A DNA stretch of 64,000 nt. It comes from Devosia sp. XK-2. GTDB taxonomy: Bacteria; Pseudomonadota; Alphaproteobacteria; Rhizobiales; Devosiaceae. The notes beneath the pieces were generated by a model. The model saw only the letters and a list, made by a program, of their open reading frames with translations, was not told the origin of the DNA and did not search any database. Location of the stretch: assembly GCF_037113415.1 (NCBI RefSeq), contig NZ_CP146608.1:2314501-2378500 (forward strand), written 5' to 3'. Both the position numbers and the translations under genes were made by a program. How positions within the stretch are numbered: position 1 is the first letter of the stretch; the number at the start of each line of letters is the position of its first letter. Below are positions 8,820 through 17,918 of this stretch, piece after piece.

Positions 8820-10028
8820 ATGCTGACCCAAGCCCTGTTCCGCGCACTCGACAAAAAGGCCATCTGGGTCATCGGCGTCTTCCTGGCCGTGGCTATCGCC
8901 GTGCCCATGGCCAATCTGCTGATCCCGCCGGGCCAGTTCGGCCACGTGCCGACCTATCTGGTCTCGCTGATGGGCAAATATCTGGCCTATGCGATCCTTG
9001 CTTTGGCGCTCGACCTGGTCTGGGGTTATTGCGGCATTCTCTCGCTCGGCCATGGGGCATTCTTCGCGCTCGGCGGCTATGCCATGGGCATGTATCTGAT
9101 GCGCCAGATCGGCACCCGTGGTGTCTATGGCAATCCGGTCCTGCCCGACTTCATGGTTTTCCTCAATTGGAAGGAATTGCCTTGGTACTGGCTTGGCTTT
9201 GACAATTTCTGGTTCGCCATGGCCATGGTGATCTTCGTGCCGGGCCTATTGGCCTTCATCTTCGGCTTCTTCGCCTTCAGGAGCCGCGTGACCGGGGTCT
9301 ATCTCTCTATCATCACCCAGGCGATGACCTTTGCCCTGCTGCTGGCTTTCTTCCGTAACGATATGGGTTTTGGCGGCAATAACGGCCTGACCGACTTCAA
9401 AGACATTCTGGGCGCTCCCGTGCAGGCCCAATCGACGCGCGCCACCCTCTTTGCGGCGACCGCCATTGCCCTGGCACTCTCGGTGCTGGTTTGTTCGATG
9501 ATCGTCAATTCCAAGCTCGGCAAGGTCATGGTGGCCGTCCGCGACGCGGAAAGCCGCACCAGGTTCCTCGGCTATCGCGTTGAATATGTGAAGCTCTTTG
9601 CCTTCACCGTATCGGCAATCATGGCCGGTATTGCCGGGGCGCTCTATGTGCCGCAGGTCGGCATCATCAACCCGTCCGAATTCGAGCCGGGCAACTCCAT
9701 CGAGGTGGTCATCTGGACTGCCGTGGGTGGGCGCGGCACGCTGATCGGGCCGATCATCGGCGCCATCGTGGTCAATCTGGGTAAGTCCTGGTTCACCACC
9801 ACCCTGCCCGAGCTCTGGCTCTTCGCGCTGGGCGCGCTCTTCGTCTTCACCACGCTCTTCCTGCCCAAGGGCATAGTCGGGCTGTGGCACCAGATCTTCG
9901 GAGCACGGCGCAAGGCCTCGGCAGGCGAGCAGCCTGAAGCCCCGACGCCCGAGCAATCGGCCGATATCGAGCGCGGCGAGGACCCCGCTAGCTTCGGCCA
10001 CGAAGCTCAACCGAAGCCCGCGGAGTAA
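8820..10028 (+). CDS. urtC: Urea ABC transporter, permease UrtC
   Basis: Second inner-membrane permease of the urea importer, LivM type, about 402 residues. ALDLVWGYCGILSLGHGAFF and the following GGYAMGMYLM are family hallmarks, and VAVRDAESRTRFLGYRVEYV is the conserved cytoplasmic loop that meets the ATPases. About eight to ten helices are visible. A hydrophilic tail of roughly 40 residues rich in Glu, Pro and Ala (QPEAPTPEQSAD) follows the last helix; it is probably disordered and of unknown use. The ATG at 8820 is preferred over a TTG six bases upstream. It lies 4 bases before urtD. Confidence 0.94.
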   Translation: MLTQALFRALDKKAIWVIGVFLAVAIAVPMANLLIPPGQFGHVPTYLVSLMGKYLAYAILALALDLVWGYCGILSLGHGAFFALGGYAMGMYLMRQIGTRGVYGNPVLPDFMVFLNWKELPWYWLGFDNFWFAMAMVIFVPGLLAFIFGFFAFRSRVTGVYLSIITQAMTFALLLAFFRNDMGFGGNNGLTDFKDILGAPVQAQSTRATLFAATAIALALSVLVCSMIVNSKLGKVMVAVRDAESRTRFLGYRVEYVKLFAFTVSAIMAGIAGALYVPQVGIINPSEFEPGNSIEVVIWTAVGGRGTLIGPIIGAIVVNLGKSWFTTTLPELWLFALGALFVFTTLFLPKGIVGLWHQIFGARRKASAGEQPEAPTPEQSADIERGEDPASFGHEAQPKPAE

Positions 10029-10032
10029 AGCC

Positions 10033-10782
10033 ATGAGCGCTCATACCGACACCATGCTCTATCTCGACGGCGTCTCGGTTGCCTTCGACGGCTTCAAGGC
10101 CATCAACAATCTCGCCATCATCGTCAGGCCCGCCGAAATGCTGGCCATTATCGGCCCCAATGGCGCGGGCAAGACCACGATGATGGATATCATCACCGGC
10201 AAGACGAGGCCCGATGCAGGTCAGGTTCTGTTCGATGGGCGCACCGACCTCACCAAGCTCGACGAGGCTGCCATCGCCAATCTCGGGATCGGCCGCAAGT
10301 TCCAGAAGCCGACGGTATTCGAGAGCCACACCGTTTGGGACAATCTCGAAATGGCGCTGAAAAAGCCACGCGGCATTTTTTCGACGCTTTTTTATACAGC
10401 CAGCGACAGCGACCGGGACCGGATCACCGAAATCCTTGAAACCGTGCGCCTGATTGCCCGCAAGGACGAATTGGCCGCCAATCTCAGCCATGGCCAGAAA
10501 CAATGGCTCGAAATCGGCATGCTCTTGGCGCAAGACCCCAAGCTCCTGCTGGTCGATGAGCCGGTGGCGGGCATGACCGACAGCGAGACCGAGGAAACAG
10601 CCAAACTGCTGCGCGAGATTTCTCAGACCCGCTCGGTGGTCGTCGTCGAGCACGATATGAGCTTTGTCCGCGATCTGGGCTCCCGCGTCGTTTGCCTGGC
10701 GGAAGGCTCGGTGCTGGCAGAAGGCTCGCTCGACCAGGTCAGCGCCAATCCGGTGGTGATCGAACGTTATCTGGGGAGATAG
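10033..10782 (+). CDS. urtD: Urea ABC transporter, ATPase UrtD
   Basis: Cytoplasmic ATP-binding subunit of the urea importer, LivG type, 249 residues. Walker A is GPNGAGKTT at residues 41-49. The signature is LSHGQKQWLEIG, where the His replaces the usual second Gly, as is common in UrtD. Walker B is LLLVDEPVAGMT. The start is four bases after the urtC stop, with GGAG in the urtC end. With UrtE it forms the ATPase dimer that drives UrtBC. Confidence 0.95.
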   Translation: MSAHTDTMLYLDGVSVAFDGFKAINNLAIIVRPAEMLAIIGPNGAGKTTMMDIITGKTRPDAGQVLFDGRTDLTKLDEAAIANLGIGRKFQKPTVFESHTVWDNLEMALKKPRGIFSTLFYTASDSDRDRITEILETVRLIARKDELAANLSHGQKQWLEIGMLLAQDPKLLLVDEPVAGMTDSETEETAKLLREISQTRSVVVVEHDMSFVRDLGSRVVCLAEGSVLAEGSLDQVSANPVVIERYLGR

Positions 10783-10784
10783 AG

Positions 10785-11489
10785 ATGACCACCGCTCTTT
10801 CGATCAATACCATCGACCTGCACTATGGCGCCGCCCAGGCGCTCAAGGGCGTTTCCATCACCTGCCAGCCTGGCCGCATCACCGCTGTTCTCGGCCGCAA
10901 TGGCGTGGGCAAATCCTCGACCCTTCGGGCGATCACGGGCATCAATCATATCTCGGCGGGCGACATTACCTTTGGTGACGAGGTGTTGAAGCGCACCCCG
11001 CCCTATAAGCGGGCTCGCATGGGCATTGGCTATGTGCCGCAGGGCCGCGAAATCTTTCCGCTGCTGACGGTCAAGGAGAACCTGGAAACCGGCTATGCCG
11101 GGCTGGCACGCTCGGAGCGCAATATCCCCGACTACATTTTCGAGCTGTTCCCGGTGCTAAAATCCATGCTGGGGCGCCGGGGGGGCGACCTCTCGGGAGG
11201 CCAGCAGCAGCAATTGGCCATCGGCCGCGCCCTGGTCACCCGGCCCAAAGTGCTGGTACTCGACGAGCCGACCGAAGGCATTCAGCCCTCGATCATCAAG
11301 GATATCGGCCGGGCGCTGCAATTCCTGCGCGACGAAAAGGACATGACCATTTTGCTGGTCGAACAGTTTCTCGATTTCTGTCGCGAAATTGCCGACGACA
11401 TCTATGTCATGGACCGCGGCGAGATCATGCATGCAGGCCCCGCCAGCGACCTCGACCTCCCCGAGGTCAAGCGGCACCTCATGGTCTAA
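10785..11489 (+). CDS. urtE: Urea ABC transporter, ATPase UrtE
   Basis: Second ATP-binding subunit of the urea importer, LivF type, 234 residues. Walker A is GRNGVGKSS at residues 37-45, the signature LSGGQQQQLAIGRAL, and Walker B VLVLDEPTEGIQPS. The frame is open further upstream inside urtD, but I chose the ATG at 10785, two bases after the urtD stop, because it matches the family N-terminus. It is the last gene of the urt operon; the hairpin at 11494-11515 follows immediately. Confidence 0.95.
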   Translation: MTTALSINTIDLHYGAAQALKGVSITCQPGRITAVLGRNGVGKSSTLRAITGINHISAGDITFGDEVLKRTPPYKRARMGIGYVPQGREIFPLLTVKENLETGYAGLARSERNIPDYIFELFPVLKSMLGRRGGDLSGGQQQQLAIGRALVTRPKVLVLDEPTEGIQPSIIKDIGRALQFLRDEKDMTILLVEQFLDFCREIADDIYVMDRGEIMHAGPASDLDLPEVKRHLMV

Positions 11490-11515
11490 AAAAACGCCCG
11501 TCCTGGGCCGGGCGT
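11489..11515 (-). terminator. Intrinsic terminator between urtE and the acidic secreted protein gene
   Basis: Stem ACGCCCG (11494-11500) / CGGGCGT (11509-11515) with an 8-base loop. Read on the minus strand the stem is followed by six T residues, a good terminator for the small minus-strand gene ending at 11537. On the plus strand it directly follows the urtE stop and may also end the urt transcript, with a weaker U-run. Confidence 0.8.
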
Positions 11516-11536
11516 CTTGGATAAGGATGTGATCCG

Positions 11537-11878
11537 TTACATGTCGAACCAGCCATCGGCCTCGCATTCAGCAAGGGTAATGATGCCCAGATCCACCGAC
11601 GTGGCGGTCTCGGAATCGGTGGCTGGCACCTCCTCCATGTCCGCATCGCCCGCAACCGAATCATCGGCAGTGGTTTCGTCATCGGTGTCGTTGTCGGGAC
11701 TGCTCGAAAGCGACGCCGTCTCATCGGCAAGCTTGAGGTCAGCGCAGCGGGCCTTCACGGCCGCCACATCGGTCTCCGCCACAGTCTGCGTACCGATCAT
11801 CATGCCCTGGGCCAAAGCCGGACCGGCAACCAGACCAGCGGCCAGGGCGATAACGGAAAGCGTGGATTTAATGGTCAT
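11537..11878 (-). CDS. Small acidic secreted protein, unknown function
   Basis: A 113-residue protein I do not recognise. Residues 1-24 are a clear signal peptide (KSTLSVIALAAGLVAGPALA). The mature part starts QGMMIGTQTVAETDVAAV and carries a low-complexity stretch of Asp, Glu, Ser and Thr at about 52-93. A more ordered end follows, with LGIITLAECEADGWFDM. One Cys lies on each side of the acidic part (ARCADLK and AECEADG) and they could form a disulfide. The ATG at 11878 has AGAGG about ten bases upstream; longer frames upstream overlap ureD on the opposite strand and are not credible. It is divergent from ureD and ends toward urtE. A role in binding cations is a guess from its charge. Confidence 0.75.
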   Translation of the reverse strand: MTIKSTLSVIALAAGLVAGPALAQGMMIGTQTVAETDVAAVKARCADLKLADETASLSSSPDNDTDDETTADDSVAGDADMEEVPATDSETATSVDLGIITLAECEADGWFDM

Positions 11879-11956
11879 TTGGTATAACCTCTTGAAAATT
11901 ATCTCTGAAAGGGTGTTCGTACACCCCCACAACGAGACGATGGCGGGATCGTTGCA
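11879..11956. promoter_or_regulatory. Divergent promoter region with dyad GGGTGT-N4-ACACCC
   Basis: Only 78 bases separate the minus-strand acidic protein gene from ureD. Inside is a perfect 6-bp dyad at 11911-11926, GGGTGT-TCGT-ACACCC, a plausible operator or mRNA hairpin serving one or both genes. It does not resemble the NikR or Zur boxes I know. Confidence 0.5.
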
Positions 11957-12799
11957 GTGAATTTGGCCAAAGCTGAAAATGTGATCTTGCCTCCGCTCCA
12001 GCGCGCGCGCGGCATTGGGCGCCTGGCCACCAAACAGGACGGCGAGCGCACCCGCCTCGCCAACCTGTTCCAGGAGGGCTGCGGCAAAATCCGCCTGCCC
12101 AATACCCATTCGACGAGCTTGGAAGCTGTGCTCATCAATACAGCGGGCGGCATTACCGGCGGCGACCACCTGCAATGGGGTGCTGAACTGGCGCCAGGCG
12201 GGCATATGGTGCTGACCACCCAGGCCTGCGAGCGCAGCTATCGGTCCACTGGCGATTTTGGCAGGGTTGAAACCGCGCTTCGCGTAGGCGCTGGCGCGCA
12301 TCTGGATTGGCTGCCGCAGGAAACCATCTTATTTGCGGCCAGCAAGCTCGACCGCCGCCTCGAGGTTGATCTCGCAGAGGGCGCCACGCTGACCGCCGTC
12401 GAGGCAGTGCTTCTGGGTCGCGACGCCATGGGCGAGGATGCCGCCGACGCCCTGTTGCGCGACAATTGGCGCATCAGGCGCGAGGGCAAGCTCATACACG
12501 CCGAGGCGACGCAGCTCCTTGCGACAACCGAGGAACGGCGGAGCCTCTCGCTTCTGGCCGGCAACCGGGCCTTTGCTACAATTCTGCATGTTGCGGCGAC
12601 GCCTGACCGGGCCGAGGCCATTTGCGGGCGCATTCGTGCCCAGCTGCCCGTTGGTCAGGCCATTGCCGCCAGCGCCAACCAATCCCGCCTGGTCATACGT
12701 GCCATGGCGCCGACGGGCCTTGCCTTGCGGCGCATGATCGTACCAGTCTTGCTCGAACTCACCGGCGCGGGCAGCCTGCCCCGCCTTTGGCATCTCTAG
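11957..12799 (+). CDS. ureD: Urease accessory protein UreD
   Basis: Accessory protein that, with UreF and UreG, docks on apo-urease and delivers nickel to the active site in the cytoplasm. It has 280 residues, the usual length. Recognisable segments are LINTAGGITGGDHLQW near residue 60, VLTTQACERSYRS near 84, and LDWLPQETILFAASKLDR near 115. The start is GTG with a weak GGGA about nine bases upstream. It is the first gene of the urease cluster and ends 9 bases before ureA. Confidence 0.95.
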   Translation: MNLAKAENVILPPLQRARGIGRLATKQDGERTRLANLFQEGCGKIRLPNTHSTSLEAVLINTAGGITGGDHLQWGAELAPGGHMVLTTQACERSYRSTGDFGRVETALRVGAGAHLDWLPQETILFAASKLDRRLEVDLAEGATLTAVEAVLLGRDAMGEDAADALLRDNWRIRREGKLIHAEATQLLATTEERRSLSLLAGNRAFATILHVAATPDRAEAICGRIRAQLPVGQAIAASANQSRLVIRAMAPTGLALRRMIVPVLLELTGAGSLPRLWHL

Positions 12800-12808
12800 G
12801 ATCGGACG

Positions 12809-13111
<303 letters not shown>

Positions 13112-13122
13112 TGAGGCAATCC

Positions 13123-13701
13123 ATGCTCAAACGCAGTCTCGCCACCCTGGCCATTTCGCTTGCCGCGACGCTCCCCGCCTTTGCCCATCTCGATCCGGGA
13201 GCGCATGGCTCAATCGCGGCCGGCTTCAGCCACCCTCTGTTCGGGCTCGATCATATCCTGGCCATGGTGGCAGTCGGTCTCTGGGCCGCGATGCAGGGCG
13301 GCCGCGCACTCTGGCTGGTCCCCGCCGCCTTTGTCGGCACCATGGCGCTGGGCTTTGCCGCCGCGATAACCGGCATGCCCCTGCCCTTTGTTGAGCCGGT
13401 GATCCTGGCCTCTGTCATCTTTATCGGCATAGCCATTGCGCTGGCCCTGCCGGTTCCCACTACGGCGGTCGCGGCCATGGTCGGCTTTTTTGCCTTCTTC
13501 CATGGGCACGCCCATGGCGGCGAACTGGGCGGCGCCGGCGCCTGGGAATTTGCCATCGGCTTCATTCTCTCCACTGCAACGCTCCACGCTCTGGGCATCG
13601 CCATTGGCCTGCTGCTGGCCCGCACCGGCGGCAAGACCCTTTCCCGCATAGCCGGCGGCGCTACTGCGCTCGGCGGTCTGTGGCTCGCTATTGGCGGCTG
13701 A
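13123..13701 (+). CDS. ureJ: HupE/UreJ family protein, probable nickel permease
   Basis: Inner-membrane protein of about 192 residues thought to bring nickel to urease. It has a signal-like first segment ending LPAFAH, then [19 protein letters not shown], the HupE/UreJ hallmark with its HxxxxDH-like metal-binding pattern. A second histidine patch, [10 protein letters not shown], is also typical. About six helices follow the N-terminal segment. I chose the ATG at 13123, which has GAGG six bases upstream; the ATG at 13111 overlaps the ureA stop and is the alternative. The gene sits between ureA and ureB, as in many Rhizobiales. Confidence 0.9.
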   Translation: MLKRSLATLAISLAATLPAFAHLDPGAHGSIAAGFSHPLFGLDHILAMVAVGLWAAMQGGRALWLVPAAFVGTMALGFAAAITGMPLPFVEPVILASVIFIGIAIALALPVPTTAVAAMVGFFAFFHGHAHGGELGGAGAWEFAIGFILSTATLHALGIAIGLLLARTGGKTLSRIAGGATALGGLWLAIGG

Positions 13702-13711
13702 GGAGGCAGGC

Positions 13712-14017
13712 ATGATCCCCGGAGAAGTCATCCCCGCCAAGGGCGATATCGAACTCAATGCCGGTGCCGAACAGATCACGCTGGAGGTCGCCAATACCGG
13801 CGACCGCCCGATCCAGGTCGGCTCGCACTATCATTTCTTTGAAACCAATGCCGGTCTGCGCTTCGATCGTGACAAGGCGCGCGGCATGCGGCTCGACATT
13901 GCCGCGGGGACAGCCGTGCGCTTCGAGCCGGGGCAGTCGCGCGAGGTGCGGCTGGTGCCGATATCGGGAGCACGGCGCATTTTCGGTTTCCGGCAACAGA
14001 TCATGGGGGATCTCTGA
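13712..14017 (+). CDS. ureB: Urease subunit beta UreB
   Basis: Structural beta subunit of urease, 101 residues. It begins [18 protein letters not shown] and contains [11 protein letters not shown] and [15 protein letters not shown], all strongly conserved. The ATG at 13712 has GGAGG eight bases upstream; an in-frame upstream ATG lies inside ureJ and is unlikely. It is separated from ureC by about 600 bases that hold a small unknown gene and RNA hairpins, whereas ureB and ureC are often adjacent. Confidence 0.96.
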   Translation: MIPGEVIPAKGDIELNAGAEQITLEVANTGDRPIQVGSHYHFFETNAGLRFDRDKARGMRLDIAAGTAVRFEPGQSREVRLVPISGARRIFGFRQQIMGDL

Positions 14018-14111
14018 GGATCAGGATCGGGTGTCATTTTGTGCGGCCCGGCCATGGCGCTTGCAGGTGAAAGCTGGTTAAAGGGCACGACCTCCAGTTC
14101 AGGACCGTGCC

Positions 14112-14513
14112 ATGACCACCGAGCCCAGCAGGCAAGCCCAGTTCAAGCAGCGTTTCATCTCCGTCGTTGCCGATTTGCGCCAGGATGGCATCAACGACCC
14201 CGAGGCCATGGCGCTTGTCGGAGGTTTGGCTGCGGACCTCGCCGATGCGCTGAAACGACCGAGCTGGATGGCTCTCAAGCAGGGCCTCACACCCGCTATC
14301 TACGATGAATTGCTGCAGTCTTTCCAAAAGCGCGGCAACGAATATCACAAGGATGGACGAACCAAGCTTGCTTACGCCATCCAGCTTTTGAGTGTTTCGC
14401 TGGTCGCCTTCACCCAGCGCAACGACGCCGACATCGCGGCAGGCGAAGAACTGCTCGACCAGTTGATCGACCGGGCCGCGACCATCTACCGCCAGAACCG
14501 CCCCAGGCACTGA
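14112..14513 (+). CDS. Unknown 133-residue protein inside the urease cluster
   Basis: I do not recognise this gene. It encodes a soluble, mostly helical protein without a signal peptide or membrane segments and with no Cys or His cluster. It starts MTTEPSRQAQFKQRFISVVA, and AYAIQLLSVSLVAFTQRN is its most hydrophobic stretch. The start has AGGA about seven bases upstream and codon use looks like that of its neighbours, so it is probably real. It lies between ureB and ureC on the same strand, which suggests co-expression with urease, but it has no obvious nickel ligands. It could be a passenger. Confidence 0.7.
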   Translation: MTTEPSRQAQFKQRFISVVADLRQDGINDPEAMALVGGLAADLADALKRPSWMALKQGLTPAIYDELLQSFQKRGNEYHKDGRTKLAYAIQLLSVSLVAFTQRNDADIAAGEELLDQLIDRAATIYRQNRPRH

Positions 14514-14519
14514 TCCTGA

Positions 14520-14618
14520 CCGGCGCGCAATGGCAAAACCAATGCGCGCCGGGCCTCTTGCAAGCCCGGCTGCGACAGGCCAAAGTCACGCCCGGGAAAC
14601 CTTTGTTCCGGGCCTTTT
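14520..14618 (+). promoter_or_regulatory. Three hairpins upstream of ureC, attenuator-like
   Basis: Hairpin A: 10-bp stem 14520-14529 / 14543-14552. Hairpin B: 7-bp stem 14548-14554 / 14564-14570, whose left arm uses the last bases of A, so A and B compete. Hairpin C: 8-bp stem with one bulged G, 14590-14598 / 14606-14613, followed by CTTTT, which looks like an intrinsic terminator. The order of competing stems and then a terminator directly before ureC suggests attenuation or tuned readthrough. I recognise no known riboswitch class. Confidence 0.5.
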
Positions 14619-14632
14619 GAACGGGACACGAC

Positions 14633-16342
14633 ATGCCAGCACGGATTTCACGCGCCACCTACGCCGATATGTACGGCCCGACCACGGGTGACCGCGTCCG
14701 CCTCGCCGATACCGAACTCTTCATCGAGGTGGAGAAGGATTTCACCATCTATGGCGAAGAGGTCAAATTCGGTGGTGGAAAGGTCATTCGCGACGGCATG
14801 GGGCAGTCCCAGCGCAGCCGGGCCGAAGGCGCGGTCGACACCGTCATCACCAATGCACTGATCGTCGATCATACCGGCATCTATAAAGCCGATATCGGCC
14901 TCAAGAACGGTCTGATCGCGGGCATCGGCAAGGCCGGCAATCCTGACACCCAGCCGGGCATCGACATCATTATCGGGCCCTCGACCGAAGCCATTGCCGG
15001 CGAGGGCAAGATCCTCACCGCCGGCGGTATGGATGCACATATCCATTTCATCTGCCCCCAGCAGATCGAAGAGGCGTTGATGAGCGGCGTCACCACCATG
15101 CTCGGCGGCGGCACCGGTCCCGCTCATGGCACTTTGGCGACCACCTGCACCGGCGCCTGGCATATCGAGCGCATGATCGAAAGCTTCGACGCTTTTCCCA
15201 TGAACCTGGCCCTCGCCGGCAAAGGCAATGCGGCCCTGGCCGCTCCACTCGAAGAAATGATCCTGGCTGGCGCATCCGCCCTCAAATTGCATGAGGACTG
15301 GGGCACCACGCCGGCCGCCATCGACAATTGCCTCTCGGTCGCGGACGACTATGACGTGCAGGTGATGATCCACACCGACACGCTCAATGAGAGCGGCTTT
15401 GTCGAGGACACGGTGGGGGCCTTCAAGGGCCGCACCATCCACGCCTTCCACACCGAAGGCGCCGGCGGTGGTCACGCCCCGGATATTTTAAAGGTGGCGG
15501 GTCTGCCCAATGTCATCCCGTCTTCGACCAATCCGACTCGGCCCTATACGGTCAATACCATTGCCGAGCATCTCGACATGCTCATGGTCTGCCACCATCT
15601 CGACCAGTCTATTCCCGAGGACGTAGCCTTCGCCGAGAGCCGTATCCGCAAGGAAACCATCGCCGCGGAGGATATCCTGCACGATATGGGCGCGCTTTCG
15701 GTGATTTCATCTGACAGCCAGGCCATGGGCCGCGTCGGCGAAGTGCTGATCCGAACCTGGCAGACAGCCGACAAGATGAAGCGCCAGCGTGGTCGGTTGG
15801 CCGAAGAAACCGGCGACAACGACAATTTCCGTGTCCGCCGCTATGTCGCCAAATACACGATCAATCCCGCCATCGCCCATGGCATGAGCCAGCATATCGG
15901 CTCGGTGGAAGTGGGTAAGCGCGCCGATCTCGTGCTGTGGAATCCCGCCTTTTTCGGCGTGAAGCCGGAAATGGTGCTGCTTGGCGGCTCCATCGCGGCG
16001 GCGCCCATGGGCGACCCCAACGCGTCAATCCCGACACCCCAGCCCATGCATTACCGACCCATGTTCGCCGGCTATGGCAAGCTGGTGAGCCGTTCATCGG
16101 TGGTCTTCATTTCCCAGGCGGCCCATGACGCCGGCCTCCGCAACCGCCTGGACGTCGACAAGCAGCTTCTGCCCGTCTCGAACACCCGTGGCGGCATCGG
16201 CAAGGCAGCCATGAAGCTCAACACAGCCACGCCACAGATCGACGTGCACCCCGAAACCTATGAGGTGCGGGCCGACGGGGAATTGCTCACCTGCGAGCCA
16301 GCCACCGTACTGCCCATGGCGCAGAGATATTTCCTGTTCTGA
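14633..16342 (+). CDS. ureC: Urease subunit alpha UreC (catalytic)
   Basis: Catalytic subunit of urease, 569 residues, full length. Nickel ligands are visible: H136 and H138 in DAHIHF, the carbamylated K218 and H220 in [10 protein letters not shown]247 in [10 protein letters not shown], and the [14 protein letters not shown] segment. The active-site flap Cys is in MVCHHLD. A conserved Asp, probably the remaining nickel ligand, is in [11 protein letters not shown]. The start has GGGA seven bases upstream. A short hairpin, TTGCGCG/CGCGCAA, at 16348-16363 follows the stop. All active-site residues I can check are present, so the enzyme should work if nickel loading works. Confidence 0.98.
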   Translation: MPARISRATYADMYGPTTGDRVRLADTELFIEVEKDFTIYGEEVKFGGGKVIRDGMGQSQRSRAEGAVDTVITNALIVDHTGIYKADIGLKNGLIAGIGKAGNPDTQPGIDIIIGPSTEAIAGEGKILTAGGMDAHIHFICPQQIEEALMSGVTTMLGGGTGPAHGTLATTCTGAWHIERMIESFDAFPMNLALAGKGNAALAAPLEEMILAGASALKLHEDWGTTPAAIDNCLSVADDYDVQVMIHTDTLNESGFVEDTVGAFKGRTIHAFHTEGAGGGHAPDILKVAGLPNVIPSSTNPTRPYTVNTIAEHLDMLMVCHHLDQSIPEDVAFAESRIRKETIAAEDILHDMGALSVISSDSQAMGRVGEVLIRTWQTADKMKRQRGRLAEETGDNDNFRVRRYVAKYTINPAIAHGMSQHIGSVEVGKRADLVLWNPAFFGVKPEMVLLGGSIAAAPMGDPNASIPTPQPMHYRPMFAGYGKLVSRSSVVFISQAAHDAGLRNRLDVDKQLLPVSNTRGGIGKAAMKLNTATPQIDVHPETYEVRADGELLTCEPATVLPMAQRYFLF

Positions 16343-16425
16343 GCACCTTGCGCGGTCGCGCAATCGACACGAAGCTGGGGTGGTGTGGGCAGACTAACCC
16401 AAACCATTCCGCCGGAGACTATGCC

Positions 16426-16845
16426 ATGACTGCGCGATTGCCGCTCGCTGCCTTTCTGACCTCCATCCTGGTCGCCCCGGGCTTGGCCCAGGACGATGTC
16501 GCCACCGTTGCAACGGTTCCGACGACGCCGCAGACATCGGCATCCCTCACCCTGACGCTGGAAAGCCAAGGCAATATCGAGCGCACCGTCGTCAACTACC
16601 TCTGCGACAACGATCGGGCGCTGAGCGTGCAGTATATCAACGCCGCGCCAAACTTTCTCGCCATCGTGCCCGTCGAGGGGCAAAATCTGGTCTTTGCCAC
16701 AACCCTCTCGGCTTCCGGCGCTCGCTATGTTTCAGGCCCCTATGAATGGTGGAGCCACCAAGGCGAGGCGACGCTGCGCGACCTGATGCAGGACGAGGAT
16801 GCCGAACCGCTCGCCACCTGCACCGAAGTCAGCAATACGCCCTGA
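16426..16845 (+). CDS. MliC-like secreted protein (lysozyme inhibitor fold)
   Basis: A 139-residue exported protein with a signal peptide ending PGLAQ. The mature part matches the MliC pattern: VVNYLCDNDRALSVQYIN, FLAIVPVEG, then the hallmark LSASGARYVSGPYEWWSH and QGEATLRD. In known members the Ser and Lys near this motif enter the active site of C-type lysozyme and block it. There is no lipobox, so it is probably periplasmic and soluble. The ATG at 16426 has GGAG eight bases upstream. It sits between ureC and ureE with the downstream membrane protein, a place where a lysozyme inhibitor is unexpected. Confidence 0.75.
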   Translation: MTARLPLAAFLTSILVAPGLAQDDVATVATVPTTPQTSASLTLTLESQGNIERTVVNYLCDNDRALSVQYINAAPNFLAIVPVEGQNLVFATTLSASGARYVSGPYEWWSHQGEATLRDLMQDEDAEPLATCTEVSNTP

Positions 16846-16850
16846 TTGCC

Positions 16851-17438
16851 ATGGACCCTTCGCCCGTTGCCGAGCTGTTTCCGCATGTGCGCATCGTCAT
16901 GGGCACGGTTATCGGCCTGGCTATCACGCGTATTCTGATGACCGTGGCCGGCATAATCCAGCATCCACAGCGCGGTAGGCGCTCCCTGCTGCACCTGCTC
17001 TGGATGGGCTCGATGCTGCTCGAACTGGTGCTGTTCTGGTGGTGGGAATTCGCCCTGCATCAGATCGAAGTCTGGCATTTTGGCCTGGTCGTCTTCATCA
17101 TCGGCTATGCCATAACGCTGTTCCTGATGGCCGCTATGCTCTCGCCCGACAGCATTTCGGAATATACCGGCTTTGAGGATTTCTTCATCAAGCGGCGCCA
17201 CTGGTTCTTCGGCCTGCTTGCCGCAACGTTTCTGCTCGATACGATCGATACGCTGATCAAGGGGCAGAACCACTGGAGCCAGTTCGACTGGAGCTATTTC
17301 GGCCAAGTGCCGATCGGTCTTCTTCTCTGCGTTCTGGCCTGGCGCAGCGCCGACCGCCGGCTGCATTTGGGCATTGTCGGCATTCACATCGCCTATCAGG
17401 TCTTTATCATCATCCGCTACTTCAACACGGTCAGCTAA
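16851..17438 (+). CDS. Six-helix membrane protein, unknown function
   Basis: A 195-residue integral membrane protein I do not recognise. About six hydrophobic segments are visible, near residues 14-35, 45-65, 72-96, 115-135, 150-165 and 173-190. The first is GTVIGLAITRILMTVAG; aromatic residues are frequent (LELVLFWWWEFALHQ). It starts six bases after the MliC-like gene and ends just before ureE, so it is part of the urease transcript. There is no clear ribosome site, which is consistent with coupling. A nickel or ammonium role would be a guess. Confidence 0.75.
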   Translation: MDPSPVAELFPHVRIVMGTVIGLAITRILMTVAGIIQHPQRGRRSLLHLLWMGSMLLELVLFWWWEFALHQIEVWHFGLVVFIIGYAITLFLMAAMLSPDSISEYTGFEDFFIKRRHWFFGLLAATFLLDTIDTLIKGQNHWSQFDWSYFGQVPIGLLLCVLAWRSADRRLHLGIVGIHIAYQVFIIIRYFNTVS

Positions 17439-17444
17439 TTGCCC

Positions 17445-17918
17445 ATGCGTCGCGCCATTGCTCATTTGCCTGCCAATCACGGCAAGTCCCCCATAATCGA
17501 CACAGTCACCCTCGCCCATGACGAGCGACGCCTGCGCCGCAAGCTCCTGGTTGGTGCGGCCGGCACCGAGGTCATGGTCGATTTTCCCAGCACCGTGACG
17601 CTGGACCACAATGGCGCACTGGAACTGGACAATGGCGAACTGATCGGCGTGACTGCCGCACAGGAACCGCTCTACGAAATTCGCGCCAAAGACACCGGAC
17701 ACTTGCTGCGCCTCGCCTGGCATATCGGCAATCGCCATACCCCGGCCCAGCTCGAGCAGGGGCGCATCCTGATCAAGCGCGACCATGTTCTCAAAACCAT
17801 GCTGGAGGGCCTGGGCGCGACGGTCAGCAATATTACCGAACCCTTCTTTGCCGAGCATGGCGCCTATCACAGCCATTCCCATGGCGATGGCACCCATGCG
17901 CTCTTGAATCGCAAGTGA
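17445..17918 (+). CDS. ureE: Urease accessory protein UreE (nickel metallochaperone)
   Basis: Cytoplasmic nickel-binding chaperone that hands nickel to UreG and the UreDF complex; 157 residues. The N-terminal peptide-binding half has VTLAHDERRLRRKLLV. The C-terminal metal-binding half has RLAWHIGNRHTPAQL and KRDHVLKTMLEGLGA. The C-terminus is His-rich (HGAYHSHSHGDGTH), a nickel-storage tail. The ATG at 17445 is chosen; a TTG at 17439, directly after the preceding stop, is the alternative. It overlaps ureF by four bases (GTGA). Confidence 0.95.
   Translation: MRRAIAHLPANHGKSPIIDTVTLAHDERRLRRKLLVGAAGTEVMVDFPSTVTLDHNGALELDNGELIGVTAAQEPLYEIRAKDTGHLLRLAWHIGNRHTPAQLEQGRILIKRDHVLKTMLEGLGATVSNITEPFFAEHGAYHSHSHGDGTHALLNRK

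Noticed and set aside
8638-8826. Small gene between urtB and urtC
   Set aside because: The frame coincides with inverted repeats and has no protein-like composition; it is better read as a repeat element.
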